Origin: Prevotella sp.
Lineage (GTDB): Bacteria > Bacteroidota > Bacteroidia > Bacteroidales > Bacteroidaceae
Direction of reading: 5' to 3'
Assembly: GCA_017651265.1 (NCBI GenBank)
Contig: JAGCDO010000037.1
Coordinates: forward strand, 1 to 33,417
DNA length: 33,417 nt
The notes beneath the pieces are model-generated. The model did no database searches and was not told where the DNA came from. It saw only the letters and a list, made by a program, of their open reading frames with translations. The position numbers and the translations under genes were made by a program. Every line of letters begins with the position of its first letter. Within the stretch, counting starts at the first letter, position 1. Positions 22,566 through 30,411 of the stretch are shown here, one piece after another.

Positions 22566-23978
22566 ATGATGATAAAAGAACAGATACTTGATAGGATAGA
22601 TGTAATGGTAGTCGGTGCAGGTCTTACCGGTCTTACTACTGCTTATCATCTGTCGCAATCAGGGAAAAGGGTACATGTTGTAGAACAGCAAAAGCGCGTG
22701 GGAGGACAGATTCGTACTTTCCGCGAAGATGGTTTCGTCTTCGAAAGCGGTCCTACAACAGGTTCAGTATCAACACCCGAAGTAGCAGAACTGATGTCAG
22801 CTCTTGCCATCAGTTCCAACGGTGAATGTCAGTTGGAGACGGCTCCTGATTCCGCCAAGCGACGTTTGATATGGAAAGGTGACTGGTTCCACGATTTACC
22901 TTCAGGACCGTTGAGTGCTGTTACTACTCCGCTGTTCCGTTTTTCTGATAAGATACGAATCCTGGGTGAGCCCTGGAGGAAGAAAGGCACTGATCCCGAC
23001 GAGAGCGTGGGCAGTCTGGCTCGCCGCCGATTGGGCAAGTCGTTCGTGGATTATGCCGTTGATCCATTCCTTTCAGGAGTCTATGCAGGTAATCCCGACA
23101 CCTTGATAACACGGTATGCACTCCCCAAACTGTATAACCTGGAGCAGAATTACGGCAGTTTTATCCGCGGCAGTATTGCCAAGGCCAAGGAACCCAAGAC
23201 CGACCGTGACCGTCTGGCTACCAAGAAAGTGTTTTCAGCCAAAGGTGGATTGAGTCAGATTCCCGAGGCAGAAGCTGCAGCCATTGGTCATGAGCATATC
23301 TCTCTTGGCGTGAAAGACGTGCGGGTAAAGCCGAGTGAAGAAGGATGGCTCACCACTTTTGTGGACAGCGAAGGACAGTCACGACAGATACTTAGTCGTT
23401 ATGTGGTGACCACTTGCGGCGCATACAGTCTGCCTGAACTCCTGCCATTTGTAGAGAAGGAGCAGATGGATACGATTGCTTCCCTCCATTATGCACCCGT
23501 GATGGAAGTGGCCGTAGGTGTTCGTAATGACTGGGGTGGTGACTATCGTGCCTTTGGCGGATTGGTTCCGACGTGTGAGCACAAGCGCATCTTAGGCATC
23601 CTCTACCCCTCATCCTGTTTCCAAGGACGTGCTCCCCAAGGTGGTGTCCTGTTCTCCTATTTCATGGGAGGCGTGAAGCAGCCCGAGCTGCTCGACCTTT
23701 CCGATCAGGAAGTAGAGCGTTATGTGGTGGATTATTTCCACGAGATGCTGAAGTTCCCCTCAAATGTGGAACCTGATCTGATCCGTATCTTCCGTCATCA
23801 GCGAGCCATTCCGCAATATGAGGCGACCAGTGGCGCCCGATTTGCCGCAGTAGAGAAACTGCAGAATCAGTATCCCGGACTGATTATCGGTGGAAATCTC
23901 CGCGATGGTATCGGTATGGCCCATCGTATCACACAGGCTGCGAACATATCAGCAGAAATAAAACAACAAGATAAATAA
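22566..23978 (+). CDS. hemG: Protoporphyrinogen oxidase (HemY/HemG flavin type)
   Basis: This is an FAD-dependent oxidase that converts protoporphyrinogen IX to protoporphyrin IX in haem synthesis. It has 470 aa from ATG 22566 (MMIKEQ), or 469 from the next ATG. The dinucleotide-binding motif is VVGAGLTGLTTAYHL near residue 14, followed by VVEQQKRVGGQIRT. FESGPTTGS and the PPOX-specific region (SFVDYAVDPFLSGVYAGNPDTL) follow. The FAD-contacting C-terminal IIGGNLRDGIGMAHRI closes the protein. A longer frame to 22524 crosses the promoter and is rejected. The TonB receptor gene follows after 9 bp, which points to cotranscription and perhaps a link to haem or iron handling. Confidence 0.92.
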   Translation: MMIKEQILDRIDVMVVGAGLTGLTTAYHLSQSGKRVHVVEQQKRVGGQIRTFREDGFVFESGPTTGSVSTPEVAELMSALAISSNGECQLETAPDSAKRRLIWKGDWFHDLPSGPLSAVTTPLFRFSDKIRILGEPWRKKGTDPDESVGSLARRRLGKSFVDYAVDPFLSGVYAGNPDTLITRYALPKLYNLEQNYGSFIRGSIAKAKEPKTDRDRLATKKVFSAKGGLSQIPEAEAAAIGHEHISLGVKDVRVKPSEEGWLTTFVDSEGQSRQILSRYVVTTCGAYSLPELLPFVEKEQMDTIASLHYAPVMEVAVGVRNDWGGDYRAFGGLVPTCEHKRILGILYPSSCFQGRAPQGGVLFSYFMGGVKQPELLDLSDQEVERYVVDYFHEMLKFPSNVEPDLIRIFRHQRAIPQYEATSGARFAAVEKLQNQYPGLIIGGNLRDGIGMAHRITQAANISAEIKQQDK

Positions 23979-23987
23979 GGTAAAAGA

Positions 23988-26366
23988 ATGAAAAAAAGAT
24001 TGTTAATGGTAGCACTGGCCATAGGTTCGGCTTTTCCCGTCATGGCTTATGAAGACGAGAACGTGGCCGATTCAGCCCGTGTTTATGACCTTGATGAAGT
24101 GGTAGTGGTGTCTCAGGCAAAGGAGTTCTTCCGCCTGCGTCAACAGCCTATCAGTTCAACGGTGTTGACGAATAATGAGATCAACCGTTTGGGTGTGCGC
24201 GACCTTCGTGAGTTATCGCAGTACGTACCCTCGTTCGTCATGCCTAACTATGGTTCCCGCTTCACATCCTCCATCTATGTCCGTGGTATTGGATCTCGTG
24301 TGAACAGTCCTTCGATGGGTGTGTATATCGACGATATGCCGCTTGTCAACAAAACGGCTTTCAACACCCACCTCTACGAAACTGAGCGTGTGGACGTGCT
24401 CCGCGGTCCGCAGGGAACGCTCTATGGTATCAATACCGAGGGAGGAATGGTAAGAATGTACACGCGCAACCCGATGAACTATCAGGGAACGGATGTCAAC
24501 CTCTCCCTGGGTAGTCATCTCCATCGTAAGGCTGAGGTGGCCCATTATAATAAGCTAAGCGATCAGTTCGCCTTCTCTGTGGCTGCTTTCTATACCGGCG
24601 AGAACGGATTCTTCCGTAATCAGACTACTGGTGAGCGTGCCGACAATAGTGATGAGGCCGGCGGACGTCTACGCCTGGTATTCCAGCCAACAGACCGTCT
24701 TTCGCTCAACTATATAGCCGACTATCAGTTCGTGAAGCAGAAGGCATATCCTTATGGGGTGCTCAACGAGGATAAGACAGAGATTGTGGGATTGCCTAAT
24801 CAGGACTCGCAGAGCAACTACAAGCGAAACCTCTTCAATACGGGTCTTGGTATCAAGTATGCCGCTAACGGCTTTGACTTCAATTCCACCACGAGTTATC
24901 AGTTCCTTCGTGATAACCTGCTGATGGATAACGACTATTCAGCCATTGATTTCATCGTGGTTGACCAGTTCCAGCTGTCGAACGCTCTGACACAAGAGTT
25001 CTCTTTCAAGAGCAACAACACCAGTCGCTGGCATTGGACATCAGGTGCCTTCGGCAGTTATTCGTGGCTGAAGACCGTTGCTCCCAATACCTTCGGTACT
25101 GCTTTCTCACGTATGATGGGTGGTATGGTGACCAATCAGATCTACAATGCGATGTTCAACTCTATGGCTGCCCGAATGGGAGAGGAGGGAGCCAGGGCTG
25201 CTATTGAGCGTGCCGGTGGTATCAACGTGAACATGGGACTTTTCGTTCCCTGCACATTCCGCACGCCGCAGTACAACCTGGGTATCTATCATGAGTCGGA
25301 TATTGACATCACGGATCACCTCACGGCCACACTCGGTCTGCGTTACGACTTTACCCATGCTGAGATTGACTATGACACACGTGGTGATGCCAATCTCGAC
25401 TTCAACATCATGGGCGTGGCTGCCAAGGCAAAACTGCTGAGTATCTTCCAGCATGAGGAAAAGGCAGATTTCAGTCAGCTGCTTCCCAAGTTCGGTCTTA
25501 CGTATAAGTTCAACGGTGGTAGTAACGTCTATGCTACAGTGGCCAAGGGTTATCGTGCCGGTGGCTTCAACGTGCAGCTTTTCGGCGACTATATCAATAC
25601 CGATGTGCAGAGGAATCTTCAGACCGTTATGGGAGAGGCACAGCAGTCACGTCAGGATGTTTACAAGGAAATCGAACACACCGATGCTGAGTATGAGGGA
25701 TTGCTCGATGCGATTAAGTTCAAGCCCGAGGAGAGCTGGAACTATGAGTTTGGTACTCACCTGAATCTCTTGGGTGATGCACTTCATGCCGACCTCTCTT
25801 TCTTCTATATGCAGATTCGCAACCAACAGCTCTCTGTCTTCAATCAGGAGTTTGGCTTTGGTCGCCGTATGATCAATGCTGGAAAGAGCTACAGTTGTGG
25901 TATGGAAATCTCACTCCGCGGTAGTCTGGTGAATAATCACCTTACCTGGGCGGCTAACTATGGCTACACCAATGCCAAGTTCAAGGAATACGTTGACCAG
26001 GGAACCGACTATAAGGACAACAATGTTCCCTTTATTCCTGCTCACACCTTCTCGGCAATGGCCGATTATCGCTTTGATTTCAGCGACTCTCTGTTGAAGG
26101 ATATTACGATTGGTGCCAACGTGAACGGTCAGGGTAAGATATGGTGGGATGATGCAAACACCTTCTCACAGAAACTGTATGCCGTTTTAGGAGCCCATGC
26201 CGCTGCTAATTTCGGATGTGTGAATGTTGACCTTTGGGCCCGTAACATCACAGATGCAAAATATGCCACCTTTGCTTTCCGTAGTGCAGCCACTGGTCAG
26301 GCTGTCTATTCAGCCCAGCGTGGCATGCCCTTCCAAATGGGAGTAGATTTAAGGATACACTTTTAA
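23988..26366 (+). CDS. TonB-dependent outer-membrane receptor
   Basis: This is a 792-aa outer-membrane beta-barrel importer. The signal peptide MKKRLLMVALAIGSAFPVMA precedes a TonB-box-like LDEVVVV (about residue 35). A plug domain follows (PISSTVLTNNEINRLGVRDLRELSQYVPSF, SIYVRGIGSRVNSPSMGVYIDDMPL, VDVLRGPQGTLYG). The barrel ends in FQMGVDLRIHF with the expected terminal Phe. There is no SusC-type N-terminal carboxypeptidase-like domain and no SusD neighbour, so it resembles siderophore or cofactor receptors more than a glycan importer. Operon placement with protoporphyrinogen oxidase suggests porphyrin, haem or iron ligands; this is inference. Confidence 0.9.
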   Translation: MKKRLLMVALAIGSAFPVMAYEDENVADSARVYDLDEVVVVSQAKEFFRLRQQPISSTVLTNNEINRLGVRDLRELSQYVPSFVMPNYGSRFTSSIYVRGIGSRVNSPSMGVYIDDMPLVNKTAFNTHLYETERVDVLRGPQGTLYGINTEGGMVRMYTRNPMNYQGTDVNLSLGSHLHRKAEVAHYNKLSDQFAFSVAAFYTGENGFFRNQTTGERADNSDEAGGRLRLVFQPTDRLSLNYIADYQFVKQKAYPYGVLNEDKTEIVGLPNQDSQSNYKRNLFNTGLGIKYAANGFDFNSTTSYQFLRDNLLMDNDYSAIDFIVVDQFQLSNALTQEFSFKSNNTSRWHWTSGAFGSYSWLKTVAPNTFGTAFSRMMGGMVTNQIYNAMFNSMAARMGEEGARAAIERAGGINVNMGLFVPCTFRTPQYNLGIYHESDIDITDHLTATLGLRYDFTHAEIDYDTRGDANLDFNIMGVAAKAKLLSIFQHEEKADFSQLLPKFGLTYKFNGGSNVYATVAKGYRAGGFNVQLFGDYINTDVQRNLQTVMGEAQQSRQDVYKEIEHTDAEYEGLLDAIKFKPEESWNYEFGTHLNLLGDALHADLSFFYMQIRNQQLSVFNQEFGFGRRMINAGKSYSCGMEISLRGSLVNNHLTWAANYGYTNAKFKEYVDQGTDYKDNNVPFIPAHTFSAMADYRFDFSDSLLKDITIGANVNGQGKIWWDDANTFSQKLYAVLGAHAAANFGCVNVDLWARNITDAKYATFAFRSAATGQAVYSAQRGMPFQMGVDLRIHF

Positions 26367-26368
26367 AA

Positions 26369-26496
26369 GTTGATAGTTGAAAGTTGACAGTTGATAGTTC
26401 CCTACCGTAAAGGTGGTTGGCGCAAAGCCTAACTCTCAACTGTCAACTGTCAACTTTCAACTGTCAATTGTCAACTGTCAATTGTCAACTGTCAAC
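26369..26496. repeat. TCAACTG 7-bp tandem array with inverted left arm
   Basis: Between the convergent TonB receptor and lactate permease genes, 26436-26496 holds about 8.7 copies of a 7-bp unit (TCAACTG with TCAATTG and TCAACTT variants). A left arm at 26369-26399 carries the inverse units (GTTGATA, GTTGACA), so the two arms can pair around about 35 bp. The array runs straight into the permease stop codon. The same 7-mers occur inside the U32 gene. A role in transcription termination is possible. Confidence 0.8.
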
Positions 26497-28100
26497 TAAA
26501 ACACGTGCAGTCCTAAGAATACCATCAGACCGTTCATTAGGATCCAGAAGATGGCGAACGGCATGGTCTTGCGCATGATATCTCCGTCCTGACCTTCCAT
26601 ATCGCAGGCGGCGGTAGCAATGGCAATGCTCTGCGGTGAGAGTAGCTTACCACCTTCAGAACCAGCACAGTTGGCGGCGGCGAGCCAGTTGGTCTCGTTA
26701 CCACTCACACCGAAGAAGGTGCTCTGGTTCACCAAACCGAGGTCGCTCGCAGCAGTAGCCTGCAGCTTACCGAAGAGGATATTGGCATTCGTGGCACTAC
26801 CTGTTACAAACGTTCCGATAGAACCGATGAGCGGAGCGAAGAACGGGAAGAAGGTGCCGGTAAGGGCAACCAGGCCCTTGGCAATATCGTTCGTCATACC
26901 CGTATTGTTCATCAGCATGGCCATGGCCACCAAGCAGCAGATGGTGACGGCGGTCTTCTGCAGGTTCAGGGTTGTCTTAGCCAGCAGCTTCATCAGTCTG
27001 CCGAAGCTCATGCCCTGAATCAAACCACCGATCATGGCGCCTAAGAAGATCATCAGACCCGCATTCGACAGCCAGCCGAACTTAAAGGCGTTACCAGTTA
27101 CTGGTAAGCTGAACTGGGTAACCAGCGTACTGTTCAGTGCGGAGTTGATGGCAGGAACGATCTTACTTGAGATAAGGATGAAGAAGATGATGAGTCCGTA
27201 AACACTCCAAGCCTTCAGGGTCTTTGTCAAACCGAACTTCTTCTTCTCCACGATCACCTCGTCGGCAGGATTCTCATCACGGATGAACAGCTTGTTATAT
27301 ATCAGCATAGCGATGATGGCTGCCACGGAACCTAAGATAGCAGGTGTCTCCGGACCGATGAAGTGGGCGCAGCAGAACTGAACGATGATGGAGAATGTTC
27401 CCACGAACAACGCCAGCGAGATATTCTTCAAAATCTTCTTTCGGTCGGTCATCATCAGAATCAGAAACGGGGTGATGTAGAACATCAGCGCAAGCTGGAT
27501 GATGATGAAGGTGGCAACCTCGCAGAGCATCTCGGGAGAGGCCACTCCTTCTGCAGCAACCTGGTTAGCCAGTGTAGTGGCAGGAAGTCCTACGGCGCCA
27601 AAGCCCACGGCCACGGTGTTGGCAATCAAACAGATCACAGCTGAGAACATCGGTTTGAAACCTAATCCGATAAGGATAGCTGCAGGAATAGCCACGGCCG
27701 TACCGAAGCCGGCCATACCTTCGAGCACACCACCTAAACCCCAGGTAAGGAGCAGTACCAGCAGACCCTTGTCGGAGGTCATCTGGATGAACTGCGTCTT
27801 GATGGTCTCAATCTCCTTGGTCTCGCAAAGGATGTTATAACTGAAAATGGCGCAGATAATAATCAGGATAATCGGGAAACAGGCCTTCAGTAATCCTTCA
27901 ACGATCGACCACCACGAGAGACCGAAGATGGATGCTTCGGCAAATTTCTCAGGAATGATGCCCATGGCGGGAGCAGCAAACAAAGCCAGAAGGATAGTAA
28001 CGATAAGTGTCACGATGGCACTCTTGTAGCCCGACACCTTGAAACCCATCATTAACACGATGAGTAGTACAATTGGGATAACTGATACTAATGCTGACAT
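26496..28100 (-). CDS. lldP: L-lactate permease family transporter (LctP/LldP)
   Basis: This is a 534-aa polytopic inner-membrane protein, with about 12-14 hydrophobic helices, that probably takes up lactate or a related 2-hydroxy acid with protons. Family segments seen: ACFPIILIIICAIFSYNI, the glycine-rich GGVLEGMAGFGTAVAIPAAILIGLGF typical of LctP, NTVAVGFGAVGLPATTL, and the C-terminal GTFVTGSATNANILFGKLQ and AANCAGSEGGKLLSPQSIAIATAA. Length is normal for the family. The gene has its own -7 box upstream and is isolated, with no lactate dehydrogenase in the window. Substrate specificity (lactate or glycolate) cannot be set from sequence. Confidence 0.9.
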   Translation of the reverse strand: MSALVSVIPIVLLIVLMMGFKVSGYKSAIVTLIVTILLALFAAPAMGIIPEKFAEASIFGLSWWSIVEGLLKACFPIILIIICAIFSYNILCETKEIETIKTQFIQMTSDKGLLVLLLTWGLGGVLEGMAGFGTAVAIPAAILIGLGFKPMFSAVICLIANTVAVGFGAVGLPATTLANQVAAEGVASPEMLCEVATFIIIQLALMFYITPFLILMMTDRKKILKNISLALFVGTFSIIVQFCCAHFIGPETPAILGSVAAIIAMLIYNKLFIRDENPADEVIVEKKKFGLTKTLKAWSVYGLIIFFILISSKIVPAINSALNSTLVTQFSLPVTGNAFKFGWLSNAGLMIFLGAMIGGLIQGMSFGRLMKLLAKTTLNLQKTAVTICCLVAMAMLMNNTGMTNDIAKGLVALTGTFFPFFAPLIGSIGTFVTGSATNANILFGKLQATAASDLGLVNQSTFFGVSGNETNWLAAANCAGSEGGKLLSPQSIAIATAACDMEGQDGDIMRKTMPFAIFWILMNGLMVFLGLHVF

Positions 28101-28162
28101 AAAAATGATTTTTAGTTATGATTGTTGTAATTATATAAGTTTCATAGGTAAATAAAACAGCA

Positions 28163-28170
28163 CAAATATA
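28163..28170 (-). promoter_or_regulatory. -7 box for the lactate permease gene
   Basis: Plus-strand CAAATATA reads TATATTTG on the minus strand, 62 bp upstream of the ATG. A -33 TTG is not evident. Confidence 0.5.
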
Positions 28171-28229
28171 CGCAATTCTTTTTAAAGTAATGTAAAAAAA
28201 CATGTAAAAAATTCATAAAAGGTAAATTT

Positions 28230-28262
28230 TTGAACAATTATCTACCTTTTTGTTTATCTTTG
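28230..28262 (+). promoter_or_regulatory. Promoter of the leucine-rich repeat protein gene
   Basis: TTG (28230-28232), 22 bp and TATCTTTG (28255-28262), 34 bp upstream of ATG 28297. The spacing is slightly long. Confidence 0.6.
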
Positions 28263-28296
28263 TCTTCCAATAGTAATCATTTAACTCAACTTGACG

Positions 28297-29097
28297 ATGA
28301 AAAGAATCTTTCTTTCAATGATTTGTCTGCTTTCCCTGTCGGTGGCATGGGCGCAGAAGAGTGTGACAGTAAGTACAGCCGGAACGCTGGGAAACCAGAT
28401 TTCTGCTGCAGAGCGTGCTTCGTTAACCAGTCTGAAGGTAACCGGTCCGCTCAATGGTAATGATATCAAAGTGATTCGTGAGATGGGTAAGGCCAAGTTG
28501 GCCGAGCTCGACCTGTCGGATGCTACCATCGTGAAGGGTGGCGACAGCTATTATCCGCTTGAAGAGGACAAGAGTGCCTATACCGAGGATAACCGCTTGT
28601 CAACCCTGTTCTTCTATGGTTGTGGGGCTTTCCGTAGCATTACAATCCCTAACAGTGTACAGTCCATCTCCAATGATGCCTTCTCCTCTTGTCCGAACCT
28701 GGCAGAGATCAAGGTGAAGAACAGTCCGTTCTTCCTCTCTGAAGATGGTATTCTGTTCAACTCCGAGAAGGAACGCTTGGTACGTTGCCCACAGGCCAAG
28801 AAACTGGAGTCGTACGAGGTGCCGCGTGGCGTCATCGAGATCTATCCGAGTGCCTTCCGTGGCGTTTCTACCTTGAAGAGCGTAACACTTCCGGCAAGTA
28901 TTTGGAGCATTAGCGACTTCTCCTTCTATGGCTGTCCGCTACAGACCATCCGTTGTAACATGACTCGTGCCAGCATCGGTATGGCCTTCGAAGAGGGTGT
29001 GCTCAACAGTGCCCGTGTGATTGTTCCGAGAGGTTCCGCCGAAGACTTCAAATCGGTGGATGGCTGGAACAAGTTCAAGACTATCGTGGAGGAATAA
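28297..29097 (+). CDS. Secreted BspA-like leucine-rich repeat protein
   Basis: This is a 266-aa secreted protein. The signal peptide MKRIFLSMICLLSLSVAWA is followed by QKSVTVSTAGTLGNQI. The N-terminal part (LTSLKVTGPLNGNDIKVIREM, LAELDLSDATIVKGG) is typical of Bacteroidales BspA-like proteins. Treponema-type leucine-rich repeats follow (FYGCGAFRSITIPNSVQSIS, AFSSCPNLAEIKV, IEIYPSAFRGVSTLKSVTLP, ISDFSFYGCPLQTI). The C-terminus (FKSVDGWNKFKTIVEE) is the usual end for this family. The role is probably surface adhesion or protein binding. ATG 28297 is preferred over TTG 28291. Its stop lies 3 bp from the stop of the opposing hemW gene, with no terminator between them. Confidence 0.88.
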   Translation: MKRIFLSMICLLSLSVAWAQKSVTVSTAGTLGNQISAAERASLTSLKVTGPLNGNDIKVIREMGKAKLAELDLSDATIVKGGDSYYPLEEDKSAYTEDNRLSTLFFYGCGAFRSITIPNSVQSISNDAFSSCPNLAEIKVKNSPFFLSEDGILFNSEKERLVRCPQAKKLESYEVPRGVIEIYPSAFRGVSTLKSVTLPASIWSISDFSFYGCPLQTIRCNMTRASIGMAFEEGVLNSARVIVPRGSAEDFKSVDGWNKFKTIVEE

Positions 29098-29100
29098 GAA

Positions 29101-30271
29101 TTAGCAATTCATCAGTTCCGTCATGATCATATCGCTGACGAACAGTCCGCCCCTGGTAAGGTGAAGACGGTTGTCAGTGAGCTCGAGTAGCCCGTCGTTG
29201 ATGAAGCGACGGGCATTTTTGATGGCATACGTCCTGTGCTTCTCTGACAATATCGACAAATCAAGACCTTCCCGGGTGCGCAAGGCAACGGTCACCAAAT
29301 CATTATAATGCGTGTCGGCATCAATGGTCTCTTCCTCGAAGACACGCTTCCCTTGTTTCATTCCCTCGATATACTGACTGATATCCGCTACGTTCCAGCT
29401 TCGCTTTCCCAACCCTTGGGGATGAAGTGCGGGCGGACTGTAGCTATGGGCTGCGGCACCAATGCCGATATACGGCGTGTCGTTCCAGTAACTGCTGTTA
29501 TGACGGGAACGGAAGCCGTTCTTGGCGAAGTTCGAGATCTCGTAGTGTTCGTATCCCGCAGCAGTGAGTTGGTCGATGAGTAGCTCATACATCTCCCGTT
29601 CCAGCTCCTCTTTACTGTTCTCGTACTCCCGTACACCCGCATCTCCGTATCTCTGATACAACTCGGTTCCCTCCTCAATCATCAGGGAATAAGCCGACAG
29701 GTGTTCCACATCCAGTGCGAGGGCATCGTGGATGTCCTGCTCCCAATCCTGCAATGTCTCCCCGGGGAAACCGAACATCAGGTCGATACTGATATTCTGT
29801 ATGCCGTTCTTACGTAGCAGGTCAACCGCCTCCCTTACCTGACTGCTGGTATGCCTACGGTGCAGAAAACGTAGTCGCTCATCCGAGAAGGTCTGGGCAC
29901 CCATGCTTACCCGGTTAATGGGCAGTTCACCAATCACTTGCGCATAGTCGGGCGTGATGTCATCAGGGTTGCACTCCATGGTGATTTCCGCATCGGCCGC
30001 CACCTCATATACCTTATATATATTATGAAACAGACGATGGAGCAGGGCTGGGGGAAGCTGAGAGGGCGTACCGCCGCCGAGGTAGATCGTTGTTAGGGAG
30101 GAAGGAGGAAGGAAAAGGGAGAGAGGAGGAAGGTGGGGTGTTCCTCATTTCCATTTCCTTGCAGAGGGCATTCACATAGTCGTCCATCAGTCCATGTTGG
30201 GTGGTGGAGTAAAAAGCACAGTAGATGCACCTGCTTTTGCAAAAAGGAAGATGGATATAGAGACCTGCCAT
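29101..30271 (-). pseudogene. hemW: Radical SAM haem chaperone HemW, frameshifted in a repeat tract
   Basis: HemW is a radical-SAM protein of the HemN-like family, implicated in haem trafficking. The N-terminal 80 or so residues (MAGLYIHLPFCKSRCIYCAF, with the CxxxCxxC cluster motif) read in one frame from 30271. The conserved TIYLGGGTPSQL and everything after it, to MTELMNC, read in the +1 frame. The N-terminal frame runs on to a stop at 30023. The downstream frame is blocked upstream by TGA at 30145-30147, so the shift lies between 30147 and about 30083, which is occupied by a purine-rich repeat (30096-30136). Loss of one base or gain of two would restore one frame of about 390 codons. Both halves are otherwise conserved. 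It may be a recent mutation, a length-variable switch or an assembly error. Confidence 0.85.
30096..30136. repeat. Purine-rich dispersed repeat in hemW
   Basis: GGAGGAAGGAGGAAGG and GAGAGGAGGAAGG form a low-complexity tract related to those in the ABC-F and U32 genes. It interrupts hemW between EMEMR and TIYLGGG and coincides with the reading-frame break. Confidence 0.75.
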
Positions 30272-30288
30272 TTCTTATTATTTGGCAA

Positions 30289-30296
30289 CAAAATTA
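30289..30296 (-). promoter_or_regulatory. -7 box for hemW
   Basis: Plus-strand CAAAATTA reads TAATTTTG on the minus strand, 17 bp upstream of the hemW ATG. No -33 TTG is clear. Confidence 0.5.
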
Positions 30297-30337
30297 CTAA
30301 TAAGTTTAAAAAAATCACACCTTTTCATATTTTTCTT

Positions 30338-30367
30338 TTGCCGTTTTCATAAAAATGCGTAACTTAG
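30338..30367 (+). promoter_or_regulatory. Probable promoter of the EF-G2 gene
   Basis: TTG (30338-30340), 19 bp and TAACTTAG (30360-30367), a one-base variant of TAnnTTTG, lie about 45 bp upstream of the ATG at 30412. The weak -7 box is consistent with a gene needing an activator, but no activator site is recognised. Confidence 0.5.
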
Positions 30368-30411
30368 CACCCCTATTAACGTGTCTAATATCAACTAAAA
30401 ACCTGATAGAT

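Noticed and set aside
26436-26496. CRISPR array
   Set aside because: The units are 7 bp with no spacers and no cas genes nearby, so this is a simple tandem repeat.
28101-28229. Riboswitch or structured leader before the lactate permease gene
   Set aside because: The region is AT-rich with no strong stem-loops. Only a -7 box can be supported.
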